Shown: positions 32,853-44,426 of the stretch, piece by piece
Layout of the letters: every line of letters starts with the position of its first letter
Numbering within the stretch: the first letter of the stretch is position 1
NCBI RefSeq assembly: GCF_900103645.1
Contig: NZ_FNHP01000005.1
Coordinates: forward strand, 248,001 to 312,000
DNA length: 64,000 nt
Reading direction: 5' to 3'
Origin: Oryzisolibacter propanilivorax
Lineage (GTDB): Bacteria > Pseudomonadota > Gammaproteobacteria > Burkholderiales > Burkholderiaceae_C
The notes under the pieces: model-generated
What the model saw: the letters and a program-made list of their open reading frames with translations, nothing else
What the model was told of the DNA's origin: nothing
Databases searched by the model: none
Program-made: the position numbers and the translations under genes

Positions 32853-33266
32853 ATGCTCGACCACATGACCTTCCGCGTGACCGACATCCAGCGTGCCAAG
32901 GCGTTCTACAGCGCGGCGCTCGAGCCGTTGGGCTACAGCCTCTTTTTCGAGGGCAACTACGGCAGCAACATGCTGGGCTACGCCTACCCCGACCCGGCCG
33001 AGCCGGACGGCAAGAAGGCCGACGTGTGGTTCATCGACGGCCCTTCGCCCTATGGCGGGCCAGCAACCAGCACGGGTTGCCACCTGGCATGGCGGGCCAG
33101 CAGCCGCGCGCAGGTGGATGCTTTCTACCGGGCCGCCCTGGCCGCCGGCGGCCAGGACAACGGCGCGCCGGGCCTGCGCCCCGACTACCACGCGCACTAC
33201 TACGGGGCGTTCGTCATCGACCCCGAGGGCAACAACATCGAAGCGGTGTGCCACCTGCCTGAATAA
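32853..33266 (+). CDS. VOC (glyoxalase/bleomycin-resistance) family protein
   Basis: 137 residues, with GAGGAG a few bases before the ATG. Two beta-alpha-beta-beta-beta modules: LDHMTFRVTDIQRAKAFYSAALEPLGY (metal His in DHMTF) and GCHLAWRASSRAQVDAFYRAALAAGG ... YGAFVIDPEGNNIEAVCH (His in GCHLA and Glu in NNIEAV). It therefore keeps metal ligands but its reaction is unknown; homologues are annotated as lactoylglutathione lyase-like. It has its own apparent promoter region with repeats and is followed by a palindromic element. Confidence 0.85.
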   Translation: MLDHMTFRVTDIQRAKAFYSAALEPLGYSLFFEGNYGSNMLGYAYPDPAEPDGKKADVWFIDGPSPYGGPATSTGCHLAWRASSRAQVDAFYRAALAAGGQDNGAPGLRPDYHAHYYGAFVIDPEGNNIEAVCHLPE

Positions 33267-33314
33267 GGGCCGGCGCGCACGGGTGGCTGCCGGGTTGGCC
33301 GGCGCGCTTTTGAG

Positions 33315-33370
33315 GTTTTTTTGGCCTTCCGCCCATACTGGACAAGCGCGGGCAGCTATCAAAAGCAAAG
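33315..33370 (-). repeat. Palindromic intergenic element, copy 8
   Basis: On the minus strand: TTTGCTTTTGATAGCTGCCCGCGCTTGTCCAGTATGGGCGGAAGGCCAAAAAAACC. It lies between the convergent VOC and thiolase genes, next to the thiolase terminator. Confidence 0.8.
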
Positions 33371-33379
33371 CAAAACAAA

Positions 33380-33412
33380 CGCCCCGCGCAGGCATCCAGC
33401 CTGCGCGGGGCG
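33380..33412 (-). terminator. Intrinsic terminator of the thiolase transcript
   Basis: A perfect 14-bp stem (33380-33393 with 33399-33412, CGCCCCGCGCAGGC) and 5-base loop, followed on the minus strand by GTTTGTTTTGCTTTGCTTTT. It ends the leftward fadB-like/thiolase operon 45 bases beyond the thiolase stop. Confidence 0.85.
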
Positions 33413-33456
33413 TGGGGAGCGCCGGGCAAGGCGCCCGCCGGTTCAGGCCGGTGTGC

Positions 33457-34632
<1,176 letters not shown>

Positions 34633-34716
34633 GTGCGGATTCCTGTGGTGCGTTGTGCGTTGTGCGTTTAGCGGGCTGGCGTGAAGCGCAAAACGCTCAA
34701 CGCCGAACGCTCAAGC

Positions 34717-36816
<2,100 letters not shown>

Positions 36817-36943
36817 GCGGGCTTCCTCGTTGCGGGGTGAAAAAGAACGGTCGTGCGATTTTCCATTCTAGGCAGGCGCCGCGCGGGCGCCAGGGGCGCT
36901 TGTCCCAGGCGGGACAAGCGCGGCGGCACGCACCGCCTGCCGG

Positions 36944-37597
36944 TCAGGCAGCGTCGGGCTGGCGCTCGGGCGCGGCCTGCTGGAATGCCGGCAGCGCGTT
37001 GCATGCGGCCACGATGCGGCCGATGGTCGGGTAGGCGTCCAGCGGACAGCCGAAGCGCTGCGCGTTGTAGATCTGCGGCACCAGGCAGCAGTCGGCCAGG
37101 CCGGGCGCTTCGCCGTGGCAGAAGCGCCCGGTGTCCGGGCTGCCGGCCAGCATCTGCTCGACCGCGCCCAGGCCCAGCGCCACCCAGTGCGCGTACCAGG
37201 CGTTCTTCTGCTCGTCGCTCACGCCCAGGTCGCGCTTGAGGTAGCGCAGCACGCGCAGGTTGTTCAGCGGGTGCAGGTCGCAGGCGACGGCCTGGGCCAG
37301 GGCGCGCACGCGGGCGCGCGCCAGGGGCGCGGCAGGCAGCAGCGGCGGGCCGCCGTGCGCCTCGTCCAGGTACTCGATGATGGCCAGCGACTGCGTGAGC
37401 AGCGGGCCGCCGTCCTCGGTCTGCAGCGCCGGCACCAGCGCCTGCGGGTTGGCGGCGCGGTAGGCGGCCCCGTGCTGCTCGCCACCGTCCCGCAGCAGGT
37501 GCACCGGCACCGTTTCGTAGGGCAGGCCCTTCAGGGCCAGGGCGATGCGCACGCGGTAGGCGGCGGAGCTGCGGAAGTACGAATAGAGCTTGGGCAT
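36944..37597 (-). CDS. maiA: Maleylacetoacetate/maleylpyruvate isomerase (GST zeta class)
   Basis: 217 residues from MPKLYSYFRSSAAYRVRIALALKGL (ATG 37595-37597). SSAAYRVRIAL is the zeta-class glutathione-binding motif (Ser, Arg), followed by NPQALVPAL, DGGPLLTQSLAIIEYLDE (the thioredoxin-fold GSH-binding SNAIL-type element), DLHPLNNLRVLRYL and the C-terminal FCHGEAPGLADCCLVPQIYNAQRFG. It cis-trans isomerises maleylacetoacetate or maleylpyruvate with glutathione as cofactor. Placed at the end of a cluster with a fumarylacetoacetase-family hydrolase and an aromatic hydroxylase, it fits the gentisate or homogentisate ring-opening pathways; maleylpyruvate is the more likely substrate given the FAD hydroxylase (inference). 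Confidence 0.88.
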   Translation of the reverse strand: MPKLYSYFRSSAAYRVRIALALKGLPYETVPVHLLRDGGEQHGAAYRAANPQALVPALQTEDGGPLLTQSLAIIEYLDEAHGGPPLLPAAPLARARVRALAQAVACDLHPLNNLRVLRYLKRDLGVSDEQKNAWYAHWVALGLGAVEQMLAGSPDTGRFCHGEAPGLADCCLVPQIYNAQRFGCPLDAYPTIGRIVAACNALPAFQQAAPERQPDAA

Positions 37598-37638
37598 GGA
37601 CAGCGCTTGGAAACAAAGAAGGGATGGGAGGTGACCGA

Positions 37639-38970
37639 TCAGTTCAGGGCGTGCACCAGCCACAGCGACAGACCGGGCACCAGCACCAGCACCGCCGTGC
37701 GCAGCAGGTCGGACACGATAAAGGGCACCGTGCCGCGGTAGGTCTCCTTCATGGGCACGTCGCGCGCCAGGCTGTTGATGATGAACAGGTTCATGCCCAC
37801 CGGCGGGGTGATCAGGCCGATCTCCACCACCATCAGCGCCAGCACGCCGAACCAGATGGCCTTATCGGTCTGGTTCAGGCCCCAATACTCCATGCCCATG
37901 ACGATGGGCAGGAAGATGGGAATGGTCAGCAGGATCATGGACAGGCTGTCCATCACGCAGCCCAGCACCAGGTAGATGGCGATGATGGCCAGCAGCACCA
38001 GCATCGGCGGCAGGCCGGCATTCAGCACCCACTGCGCCACGGCGGTGGGCATCTGCGACAGCGCGAAGAAGGCATTCAGCAGGTCGGCGCCCAGCAGGAT
38101 CAGGAAGATCATCGCCGTGGCCGAGGCGGTGTCGAACGCCGCCTGGAGAAAGCCGCGCCAGGTCAGCTCGCGCGTGACCAGCGCCAGCGCGCCAGTGGCC
38201 AGGGTGCCGATGGCCGCCGCCTCGGTGGGCGTGAAGATGCCGCCGTAGATGCCGCCGATAACGGTGACGAACACCGCCACGATGGGCCACACGTCGCGCA
38301 GCGTCTTCCAGCGCCCCGGCCAGTCCATGCGCGGCGCGGCCGGGCCGCTGCCGGGCACCACGCGCACGTAGAGGGCGATGGCGGCCATGTAGCCCGCCAT
38401 GGCCAGCAGGCCGGGCAGCAGCGCGGCCATGAACATGGCGGCGACGTTTTGCTCGGCCAGCACGGCGTAGATGACCAGCACTACCGACGGCGGGATCAGG
38501 ATGCCCAGCGTGCCGCCGGCGGCCAGCGCCCCGGTGGCCAGCGCGGGCGAGTAGTGGTAGCGGCGCAGCTCGGGCAGCGCCACCTGCCCCATGGTGGCGG
38601 CGGTGGCCAGCGACGAGCCGCAGATGGCGCCGAAGCCCGCGCAGGCACCCACCGCGCTCATGGCCACGCCGCCGCGCCAGTGGCCCAAAAACGCGTTGGT
38701 CGCCTGGAACAGCCGGCGCGACAGCCCGCCGCGCGAGGCGATATTGCCCATCAGCAGGAACAGCGGCACCACCGACAGGTCATACACCGAGTAGCGCGCG
38801 AACGCCATGGTCTTGACGTAGTTGGCCAGCGGCGACCAGCCCGCCACCAGCGCGTAGCCGATGCCCCCGGCCAGCAGCATGGCCATGGCGATGTGCACGC
38901 GCAGCACCAACAGCACCAGCACCAGCCCGCCCATCAGGAAGCCGATGGTCTCGGCGCTCACGCCCGTCAT
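37639..38970 (-). CDS. dctM: TRAP transporter large permease (DctM)
   Basis: 443 residues. Twelve or more helices of the DctM family: MTGVSAETIGFLMGGLVLVLLVLRVHIAMAM, SVYDLSVVPLFLLMGNIASRGGLSRRLFQ, GFGAICGSSLATAATMGQVALPELRRYHYSPALATGALAAGGTLGILIPPSVVLVIY (the family signature), and FTPTEAAAIG. It is the sodium-driven membrane channel of a TRAP system, importing a carboxylate with the DctQ and DctP partners encoded upstream. It overlaps dctQ by four bases (ATGA). Confidence 0.93.
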   Translation of the reverse strand: MTGVSAETIGFLMGGLVLVLLVLRVHIAMAMLLAGGIGYALVAGWSPLANYVKTMAFARYSVYDLSVVPLFLLMGNIASRGGLSRRLFQATNAFLGHWRGGVAMSAVGACAGFGAICGSSLATAATMGQVALPELRRYHYSPALATGALAAGGTLGILIPPSVVLVIYAVLAEQNVAAMFMAALLPGLLAMAGYMAAIALYVRVVPGSGPAAPRMDWPGRWKTLRDVWPIVAVFVTVIGGIYGGIFTPTEAAAIGTLATGALALVTRELTWRGFLQAAFDTASATAMIFLILLGADLLNAFFALSQMPTAVAQWVLNAGLPPMLVLLAIIAIYLVLGCVMDSLSMILLTIPIFLPIVMGMEYWGLNQTDKAIWFGVLALMVVEIGLITPPVGMNLFIINSLARDVPMKETYRGTVPFIVSDLLRTAVLVLVPGLSLWLVHALN

Positions 38971-39509
38971 GCCGGCCTCCGCGCGCGGCCGAACTGCACC
39001 CGGGCCGTGTACAGCGCCGTCAGCGCCAGCAGCGCGAAACCGGGCGCGATGGTGATGTGCGCCCACCACTGCGGCCAGCCCAGGATCATTGAGGTCTCCA
39101 GCGTGTGGTAGGTGTCCCAGGCGCCGACGGCGCTGCGCCAGGCCAGCCATGCCGCCACCGCCGCCAGCAGCAGTGCCGCCAGCGCGTCCAGCCAGGCGCG
39201 CAGGCGCGGGCCGGCGCTGTGCGTGAAGAAGTCCACGATGACATGGGCGCCGCGCATCTGCGCGTAGGGCAGGAACGAGGCAATGGCCAGCGAGCAGGCC
39301 ACCTGCACCATCTCCACGTCGCCCAGCACCGGGGCGTCGAAGAACGCGCGCCCGACCACGCTCCAGGTGGACAGCAGGCACACCGCCACCAGCAGCGCCA
39401 CGCCACCCAGGGCGGACAGCTGTGACCAGGCCAGCAGGAAGCGCCCCACCGCGTCCTGCGGTGCAGCGGGATCGGGCGCGCCGTCCGGCGCGCTGAAAAC
39501 TTCGGCCAT
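38967..39509 (-). CDS. dctQ: TRAP transporter small permease (DctQ)
   Basis: 180 residues with four predicted helices: LLAWSQLSALGGVALLVAVCLLSTWSVVGRAFFDAPVLGDVEMVQVACSLAIASFLPYAQMRGAHVIVDFFTHSAGPRLRAWLDALAALLLA follows the DctQ pattern (G-D-V-E at helix 2, H-I-V-D-F-F). The N-terminal 25 residues are Pro/Ala-rich and cytoplasmic. It stabilises the DctM channel. Stop overlaps the dctM start; the binding-protein gene lies 125 bases upstream across a hairpin. Confidence 0.9.
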   Translation of the reverse strand: MAEVFSAPDGAPDPAAPQDAVGRFLLAWSQLSALGGVALLVAVCLLSTWSVVGRAFFDAPVLGDVEMVQVACSLAIASFLPYAQMRGAHVIVDFFTHSAGPRLRAWLDALAALLLAAVAAWLAWRSAVGAWDTYHTLETSMILGWPQWWAHITIAPGFALLALTALYTARVQFGRARRPA

Positions 39510-39547
39510 CGTGTCAGCCTTGCAAGGAAAGCAAAAAGAAAGGCACC

Positions 39548-39583
39548 GCCTGCCCGCTCCTGCACACCGGGAACGAGCAGGCG
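39548..39583. other. Hairpin between dctP and dctQ
   Basis: CGCCTGC (39548-39554) pairs with GCAGGCG (39577-39583), and interior bases CGCTC/GAACG pair with one mismatch. It has no following U run on the minus strand, so it is more likely a processing or attenuation structure that keeps binding protein made in excess of permease (inference), as is common in transporter operons. Confidence 0.4.
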
Positions 39584-39634
39584 GCCGGATGGCTGCCGGG
39601 CGCGCCAGGGCAGCGCCCGCAGCGCGTCGGCGCC

Positions 39635-40651
39635 TTATTTGGCCGACAGCGTGCGCGCCATCTCCAGCATGCCCTTGCCGTCGTAGCCCTTGGCCGTGAC
39701 TTCCTTGACCCAGCGGTCGGCCACCGAGGCCGTGGCCTTCTGGAAGCCCTCGACCTCGGCCGCGCCGATGGTGTTGAACTGGTTGCCGTGCTCGATCGCC
39801 TGCTTGCGCGCGGGCGGCGCCGACTCGTCCCAGGCGCGGCCGATGGACGCGGAGAAATCCGCGCCCGAGTTGGCGTCGATCACCTTCTTCAGGTGCGGCG
39901 GCAGGCTGTCGTACTTCGCCTGGTTCATGGCGATGGTGAACAGGGTGGTGTACAGGCCCGGCTGCGGCGGATTGATTTCGGAGTGGTACTTGGTCATCTC
40001 GTGCAGCTTCATGGTCGGGATGACCTCCCAGGGCAGCACGTAGCCGTCCACCACACCCTTGGAGACCGCGTCGGGCGTCTGCGGCATGGGCATGGCCACG
40101 GGCGTGGCACCCAGGGCGGCGACCATCATGTTGGTCAGGCGCGTGGGCGCGCGCATCTTCAGGCCCTTGAGGTCCGAGACCTTGGTGATGGGCCGCTTGT
40201 TGTTGTGGATCTGGCCGCGGTCGTGCACGTGGAACGCCAGCGGCTTGACGCCGGCGAAGTCCTTCTGGCCGTATTTTTCATAGATCGCCCAGGCGGCGCG
40301 GCTGCCGCCCTCGGCGTCCTTGGTGAGGAACGGCAGCTCCATCACCTCCATGGAAGGGAAGCGCCCGGCGGTGTAGCCGGGCAGCGTCCAGACGATGTCG
40401 GCCACGCCGTCGATGGCCTGCTGGATCAGCTGCGCCGGCGTGCCGCCCAGCTGCATGGCCGGGTAGATCTGGCACTGCAGCTCGTTGTTGGACTCCTTGG
40501 CGATCTTCGCGCACCACGGCTCCAGCACCTTCTGCTGCGACAGCGCGGTGGGTGGCCAGAAATGCGCCACTTTCAGCACGACGGGCTGCTGCGCCTGGGC
40601 TGCCATGGCGCCGGCGGCCAGCGCCAGGGCGGTAAGGATCTTCTTGTGCAC
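39635..40651 (-). CDS. dctP: TRAP transporter substrate-binding protein (DctP)
   Basis: 338 residues. Signal peptide MHKKILTALALAAGAMAAQAQ, then QQPVVLKVAHFWPPTALSQQKVLEPWCAKIAKESNNELQCQIYPAMQLGGTPAQLIQQAIDGVADIVWTLPGYTAGRFPSMEVMELPFL, a classic DctP N-lobe. LKGLKMRAPTRLTNMMVAALGATPVAMPMPQ contains the conserved Arg that binds the substrate carboxylate. The mature protein binds an organic acid in the periplasm. TGYTAGRFPSMEVMELPF-type sequences occur in TRAP systems linked to aromatic catabolism. It is encoded within the cluster of aromatic-degradation genes, so the ligand is probably the pathway's aromatic acid. Confidence 0.92.
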   Translation of the reverse strand: MHKKILTALALAAGAMAAQAQQPVVLKVAHFWPPTALSQQKVLEPWCAKIAKESNNELQCQIYPAMQLGGTPAQLIQQAIDGVADIVWTLPGYTAGRFPSMEVMELPFLTKDAEGGSRAAWAIYEKYGQKDFAGVKPLAFHVHDRGQIHNNKRPITKVSDLKGLKMRAPTRLTNMMVAALGATPVAMPMPQTPDAVSKGVVDGYVLPWEVIPTMKLHEMTKYHSEINPPQPGLYTTLFTIAMNQAKYDSLPPHLKKVIDANSGADFSASIGRAWDESAPPARKQAIEHGNQFNTIGAAEVEGFQKATASVADRWVKEVTAKGYDGKGMLEMARTLSAK

Positions 40652-40690
40652 GGTGTTGTCTCCTGGTTGTCGTTGTGAAAAAGAGGCGCT

Positions 40691-41704
40691 TCAGGGCGCG
40701 CTGGCGGTGTCCACCCGGTTTTCGATGGTGCCGAAGATGCTGCGCCCCTCGCCGTCGCGCATCTCGATGCGCACCACGTCGCCGTGGCGCATGAAGGGCG
40801 TGGCCGGCTGGCCCTGCTCGATGGTCTCGTAGGTGCGCAGCTCCGCCAGACAGGCATAACCCACCCCCCCGTTGGCGACGGTCGAGCCCCACAGGCTGCC
40901 CTGCTTGTTGGACACCGTGCCCGAGCCGATGACCGAGCCGGCGCACAGGGTACGCGTCTTGGCCACGTGGGCGATCAGGCGGCCGAAGTCGAACGTCATG
41001 TCCACGCCGGCGTTGGGCTGGCCGAACAGCTCGCCGTTCAGGTGCACGACCAGCGGCAGGTGCACCTTGGCGTCCTGCCACGCGTCGCCCAGCTCGTCGG
41101 GTGTGACGGCCACCGGGCTGAAGGCGCTGGCCGGCTTGCTCTGGAAGAAGCCGAAGCCCTTGGCGAGTTCGGCCGGGATCAGGTTGCGCAGCGACACGTC
41201 ATTGACCAGCATTACCAAGCGGATGGCACGCGCGGCTTCCTCCGGCGTGGCACCCATGGGCACGTCGCCGGTGGCCACCGTGACCTCGGCCTCGAAGTCG
41301 ATGCCCCACTCCTCGCGCGCCACCACCGGTGCGCGCGGCGGGATGAAGCCGTCGCTACCGCCCTGGTACATCAGCGGGTCGCTGTAGAAGCTCTCGGGCA
41401 CCTCGGCGCCGCGCGCGCGGCGCACCAGCTCGACGTGGTTGATGTAGGCCGAACCGTCGGCCCACTGCCAAGTGCGCGGCAGCGGCGAGTGGCAGGCCGC
41501 CTCGTCGAACGGCTCACCCGCGATGGCGCCGCTGTTCAGCGCTTCGTACACCTGGCGCAGCTGCGGCTCGGCGGCCTCCCAGTCGTCCAGCGCCGCCAGC
41601 AGGGTGTGGGCGATGGCAGGCACGGCGCGCTGGCGCGTGAGGTCGCGGCTGACGACGACCAAGGTGCCGTCGCGGCCGCCCTGCTGCAGGGTGGCAAGTT
41701 TCAT
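40691..41704 (-). CDS. Fumarylacetoacetate hydrolase family protein
   Basis: 337 residues. Begins MKLATLQQGGRDGTLVVVSRDLTRQRAVP and AHTLLAALDDWEAAEPQLRQVYEALN, as in the FAH-family enzymes of about 330 residues. Metal-binding region WGIDFEAEVTVATGDVPMG (Glu/Glu, about 134-152) with LVNDVSLRN, SKPASAFSPVAVTPDELGDAW, HLNGELFGQPNAGVDMTFDF and CAGSVIGSGTVSN follow the fumarylacetoacetase layout. Cleaves a carbon-carbon bond in a 1,3-diketo acid, here probably fumarylpyruvate or fumarylacetoacetate made by the adjacent isomerase. It sits 39 bases upstream of dctP. Confidence 0.9.
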   Translation of the reverse strand: MKLATLQQGGRDGTLVVVSRDLTRQRAVPAIAHTLLAALDDWEAAEPQLRQVYEALNSGAIAGEPFDEAACHSPLPRTWQWADGSAYINHVELVRRARGAEVPESFYSDPLMYQGGSDGFIPPRAPVVAREEWGIDFEAEVTVATGDVPMGATPEEAARAIRLVMLVNDVSLRNLIPAELAKGFGFFQSKPASAFSPVAVTPDELGDAWQDAKVHLPLVVHLNGELFGQPNAGVDMTFDFGRLIAHVAKTRTLCAGSVIGSGTVSNKQGSLWGSTVANGGVGYACLAELRTYETIEQGQPATPFMRHGDVVRIEMRDGEGRSIFGTIENRVDTASAP

Positions 41705-41725
41705 GGATCAGGGCTCTTTCAAGGC

Positions 41726-41780
41726 AAAAATGGCCACGGGCCCATATGGATAAAGGGCCTGCAGCTATCAAATATGAAGC
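41726..41780 (-). repeat. Palindromic intergenic element, copy 9
   Basis: On the minus strand: TTGCTTCATATTTGATAGCTGCAGGCCCTTTATCCATATGGGCCCGTGGCCATTTTT. It lies between the VOC protein stop and the FAH-family start within the catabolic operon. It shares CCCATATGGATAAAGGGC exactly with the copy inside selO. Confidence 0.9.
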
Positions 41781-41792
41781 AAAAGGCGCGCC

Positions 41793-42341
41793 TCAGGTGG
41801 GCGTGCCACTGCCGTCGTGCATCCAGCGCGCATGCTGCGGGGCCTGCTTGGTGCGGTCCCACTCGTCGAGCATGTCCCACTTGACCTGCTCCAGCGCCGC
41901 GCTCATTTGCGGCGTGGTGGTGTCGGCGGCCAGCTCCAGGCGGTGGCCGGACGGGTCGCGGAAGTAGATCGACTGGAACAGCGTGTGGTCCGTAGGGCCC
42001 ACGACCTGGATGCCGTCGGCCTCCATGCGCGCCTTGGCGGCCATCATGGCCTCTACCGAGTCCACCTTCAGCGCCAGGTGCTGCGTCCAGGCGGGGGTGT
42101 TGGCGTCCGACGGGGCGATCATCTCGGGCTTGGTCGGCAGCTCGAAGAAGGCCAGGATGTTGCCGCCGCCCACGTCCAGGAAGATGTGCATGTAGGGGTC
42201 GGGCTCCTTGGTGGAGGGCACCTGGTTTTCGGCGATGGCCAGGATGAAGTCCATGTCGAGGTATTTCTTGTACCACTCGACGGTCTGCTTGGCATTCTTG
42301 CAGCGGTAGGCGACATGGTGGACGCCGCGAACGAGGGACAT
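41793..42341 (-). CDS. VOC family protein, candidate ring-cleavage dioxygenase
   Basis: 182 residues; ATG at 42339-42341 preceded by AAGGAG (8-base spacing). VOC fold: VRGVHHVAYRCKNAKQTVEWYKKYLDMDFILAIAENQVPSTKEPDPYMHIFLDVGGGNILAFFELP, then WTQHLALKVDSVEAMMAAKARMEADGIQVVGPTDHTLFQSIYFRDPSGHRLELAADT. Likely metal ligands are His in GVHHVAY, His in TQHLAL and Glu in HRLELA, the 2-His-1-carboxylate set of extradiol dioxygenases and glyoxalases. Since the cluster has a ring hydroxylase, isomerase and FAH-type hydrolase but no cupin dioxygenase, this is the best candidate for ring opening; that is an inference. Confidence 0.82.
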   Translation of the reverse strand: MSLVRGVHHVAYRCKNAKQTVEWYKKYLDMDFILAIAENQVPSTKEPDPYMHIFLDVGGGNILAFFELPTKPEMIAPSDANTPAWTQHLALKVDSVEAMMAAKARMEADGIQVVGPTDHTLFQSIYFRDPSGHRLELAADTTTPQMSAALEQVKWDMLDEWDRTKQAPQHARWMHDGSGTPT

Positions 42342-42388
42342 GGCGGTTCTCCTTGAGAGGGTTGCGGACAGACGGGTGGGAGGGACGC

Positions 42389-42613
42389 TCACAGGCTGCC
42401 ACGGGCGATGCGCAGCGCCTCGCGCAGCACGCCGATGTCGCCGATGTGGTTGGCCAGCAGCAGTATCAGGCGCGCGTTCACGTGGGCGCTCTGCGCGTCG
42501 CTCAGGCCCTGGTGCGTCTCGATCAGGGCTTCGTAGAAATCGTCGCCCGGCGTGTAGGCCTGGAAGTAGCGCCGGCCGGGCTCGTGCAGGTGGGGCTGGG
42601 TGATCAGGGGCAT
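42389..42613 (-). CDS. DUF2783 family protein
   Basis: 74 residues: PHLHEPGRRYFQAYTPGDDFYEALIETHQGLSDAQSAHVNARLILLLANHIGDIGVLREALRIAR. This small helical protein belongs to DUF2783, seen next to FAD-dependent aromatic hydroxylases in beta- and alphaproteobacteria. It lies 18 bases downstream of the hydroxylase gene. It may be an accessory or chaperone subunit of that flavoenzyme (inference); no catalytic motif is visible. Confidence 0.82.
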   Translation of the reverse strand: MPLITQPHLHEPGRRYFQAYTPGDDFYEALIETHQGLSDAQSAHVNARLILLLANHIGDIGVLREALRIARGSL

Positions 42614-42631
42614 GGCGGACCTCTCGGCGCA

Positions 42632-44347
42632 TCAGGCGGTGACGGCGGCCCGGGCCTCAGCGCGGGCCTCGGTGGGGGCGGCATCGGCATTGGCCGTGGC
42701 GCGGGCCAGCGCGGCGCGCACCCGGGCGGCGTCGAACGCGCGCCAGCGCGCGGCCACGTGCTGGTCCGGGCGCAGCAAATAGCAGCTACCGGGGCGCAGG
42801 TCGTAGCGCTGGCGGATGGCGTCCTGTGCGTCCAGCAGCGTGGCCAGCGGCGCCGGCGCGCGCCCGCGCCGCGCCACCACCAGGGCCTGCACGGGGATGG
42901 GGCCCTCGGCCAGCGCCGCCAGCCTGTCGGCCTGGCCGGCATCCAGTGCGTCGGCGTCGTCCACGTAGTGCAGCAGCTGGAACTGCCCGCCCACATGGCC
43001 CAGCAGCCAGTCGGTGCGGCCGCCCGCCACCGGCGCGTCGTCCATGGGCGCGCCGGGCAGCATGTCGCCGGCGAAGGCGTCGGCGTCGGGCGTGTTCAGC
43101 GGCGAATCCACCAGCCAGGTGGGTACTGACAGCCGGCCCGAATTGACCAGCGCGCGGGCGAACGGGTAGTCCTGCGCCAGCTCCAGCACGGCATCGCGGA
43201 ACGCCCGGCTGGCGGCGCTCTTGGGCGTGATGAAGTCGGTGGAGCGGGTGGAGTTGCGCAGGTTCTCGTCGGCGGCCGCGCAGCGCTCGCGGCTGTAGCT
43301 ATCCAGCAGCGCTGGCGGGGCCTTGCCGTCGAGGACCAGCTTGAGCTTCCAGGCCAGGTTGTCGGCGTCCTGGATGCCGCTGTTGGCGCCGCGCGCACCG
43401 AACGGCGACACTTGGTGCGCCGCGTCGCCCACGAACAGCACCCGGCGGTGGTTGAAGCTGCCCATGCGCCGGCACTGGAAGGTGTAGACGCTGACCCACT
43501 CCAGCGTGAAGTCGCGCCCGTCGCCCAGCATCGCCTGGATGCGCGGGATGACGCGCTCGGGGCGCTTCTCGGCCTCCGGGTCGGCGTCCCAGCCAAGCTG
43601 GAAGTCGATGCGCCAGACGTTGTCGGCCTGCTTGTGCAGCAGCACCGACTGGCCGGGGTGAAACGGCGGGTCGAACCAGAACCAGCGCTCGGCCGGGTAG
43701 TCAGCGGCCATGACCACGTCGGCGATCAGGAAGCGGTCACGGAAGACCTTGCCGTCGATGTCCAGGCCCAGCATCCGGCGGATGGGCGAGCGCGCACCGT
43801 CGGCGGCGACCAGCCAGTCGCAGGTGAGGGTGTAGGCGCCGTCGGGCGTTTCCACGCGCAGCGTGGCGCTTTCGTCGTCCTGGTGGACGGCGGTGACGTT
43901 GTTCTTGAAGCGCAGCTCCAGGTGCGGCAGCTGGCGCGCGCGCTCGACCAGGTACTGCTCCAGGTAGTACTGCTGCAGGTTGACCATGCCCGGGCGCCGG
44001 TGGCCGTCTTGCGGGCGCAGGTTGAAGCTGAACACCTCGCCTTCGCGGAAGAAAGTGCGCCCGACGTTCCACGACGTGCCCTTGGCCACGCACGGGTCGC
44101 CGCAGCCCAGCCGGTCCAGCACCTCGAGCGCGCGCTTGGCGTAGCACACGCCGCGCGAGCCGATGGAGACGGTGTCGTCATTGTCCAGCAGCAGCACGGG
44201 CTGGCCCTGCGCGGCCAGGTCGATGGCCATGGCCAGGCCCACCGGCCCGGCGCCGACGACGATCACCGGGTAGTGACCGGCGCCCTGGCCGTCCAGCTCG
44301 GGCGGGCGCCGGTACTCGAAGCGCGGGTAGGTATAGGTGCCGAGCAT
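42632..44347 (-). CDS. FAD-dependent aromatic hydroxylase (MhpA-like)
   Basis: 571 residues. Class A flavoprotein monooxygenase: dinucleotide motif VVGAGPVGLAMAIDLAAQGQPVLLLDNDD (about 29-57), LVAADGARSPIRRMLGL (the DG motif) and RRVLFVGDAAHQVSPFGARGANSGIQDADNLAWKLKLVLDG (the GD motif). A C-terminal thioredoxin-like domain with no obvious CxxC follows (about 400-571), as in phenol- and 3-(3-hydroxyphenyl)propionate-hydroxylases. It uses NAD(P)H and oxygen to add a hydroxyl ortho or para to an existing one; 3-hydroxybenzoate-type substrates would give gentisate, fitting the isomerase and hydrolase in the cluster (inference). Confidence 0.9.
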   Translation of the reverse strand: MLGTYTYPRFEYRRPPELDGQGAGHYPVIVVGAGPVGLAMAIDLAAQGQPVLLLDNDDTVSIGSRGVCYAKRALEVLDRLGCGDPCVAKGTSWNVGRTFFREGEVFSFNLRPQDGHRRPGMVNLQQYYLEQYLVERARQLPHLELRFKNNVTAVHQDDESATLRVETPDGAYTLTCDWLVAADGARSPIRRMLGLDIDGKVFRDRFLIADVVMAADYPAERWFWFDPPFHPGQSVLLHKQADNVWRIDFQLGWDADPEAEKRPERVIPRIQAMLGDGRDFTLEWVSVYTFQCRRMGSFNHRRVLFVGDAAHQVSPFGARGANSGIQDADNLAWKLKLVLDGKAPPALLDSYSRERCAAADENLRNSTRSTDFITPKSAASRAFRDAVLELAQDYPFARALVNSGRLSVPTWLVDSPLNTPDADAFAGDMLPGAPMDDAPVAGGRTDWLLGHVGGQFQLLHYVDDADALDAGQADRLAALAEGPIPVQALVVARRGRAPAPLATLLDAQDAIRQRYDLRPGSCYLLRPDQHVAARWRAFDAARVRAALARATANADAAPTEARAEARAAVTA

Positions 44348-44365
44348 GGCGTCTCCTGCGTCTTT

Positions 44366-44425
44366 AGATCAAATCGACCTCTAGCCCTTGTTCTTCAACG
44401 GCCTACAGCTATCGTTTTTGTAGTT
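44366..44425 (-). repeat. Palindromic intergenic element, copy 10
   Basis: On the minus strand: CTACAAAAACGATAGCTGTAGGCCGTTGAAGAACAAGGGCTAGAGGTCGATTTGATC. It directly follows the MBL-hydrolase stop and precedes the hydroxylase start. Its AGCCCTTGTTCTTCAACGG core is the closest relative of the copy inside the acyl-CoA dehydrogenase gene. Confidence 0.88.
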
Positions 44426-44426
44426 A

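Noticed and set aside
34640-34675. Short tandem GTGCGTT units and GAGCGTT-like units between the fadB-like and thiolase genes
   Set aside because: Only two to three imperfect units; could be a translational spacer or chance, no structure strong enough to report.
43285-43315. GTAGCTATCCAGCAGCGCTGGC inside the hydroxylase gene
   Set aside because: Looks like a repeat fragment, but it encodes a conserved LLDSYSRERC motif of the enzyme family and lacks the rest of the element, so it is coincidence.
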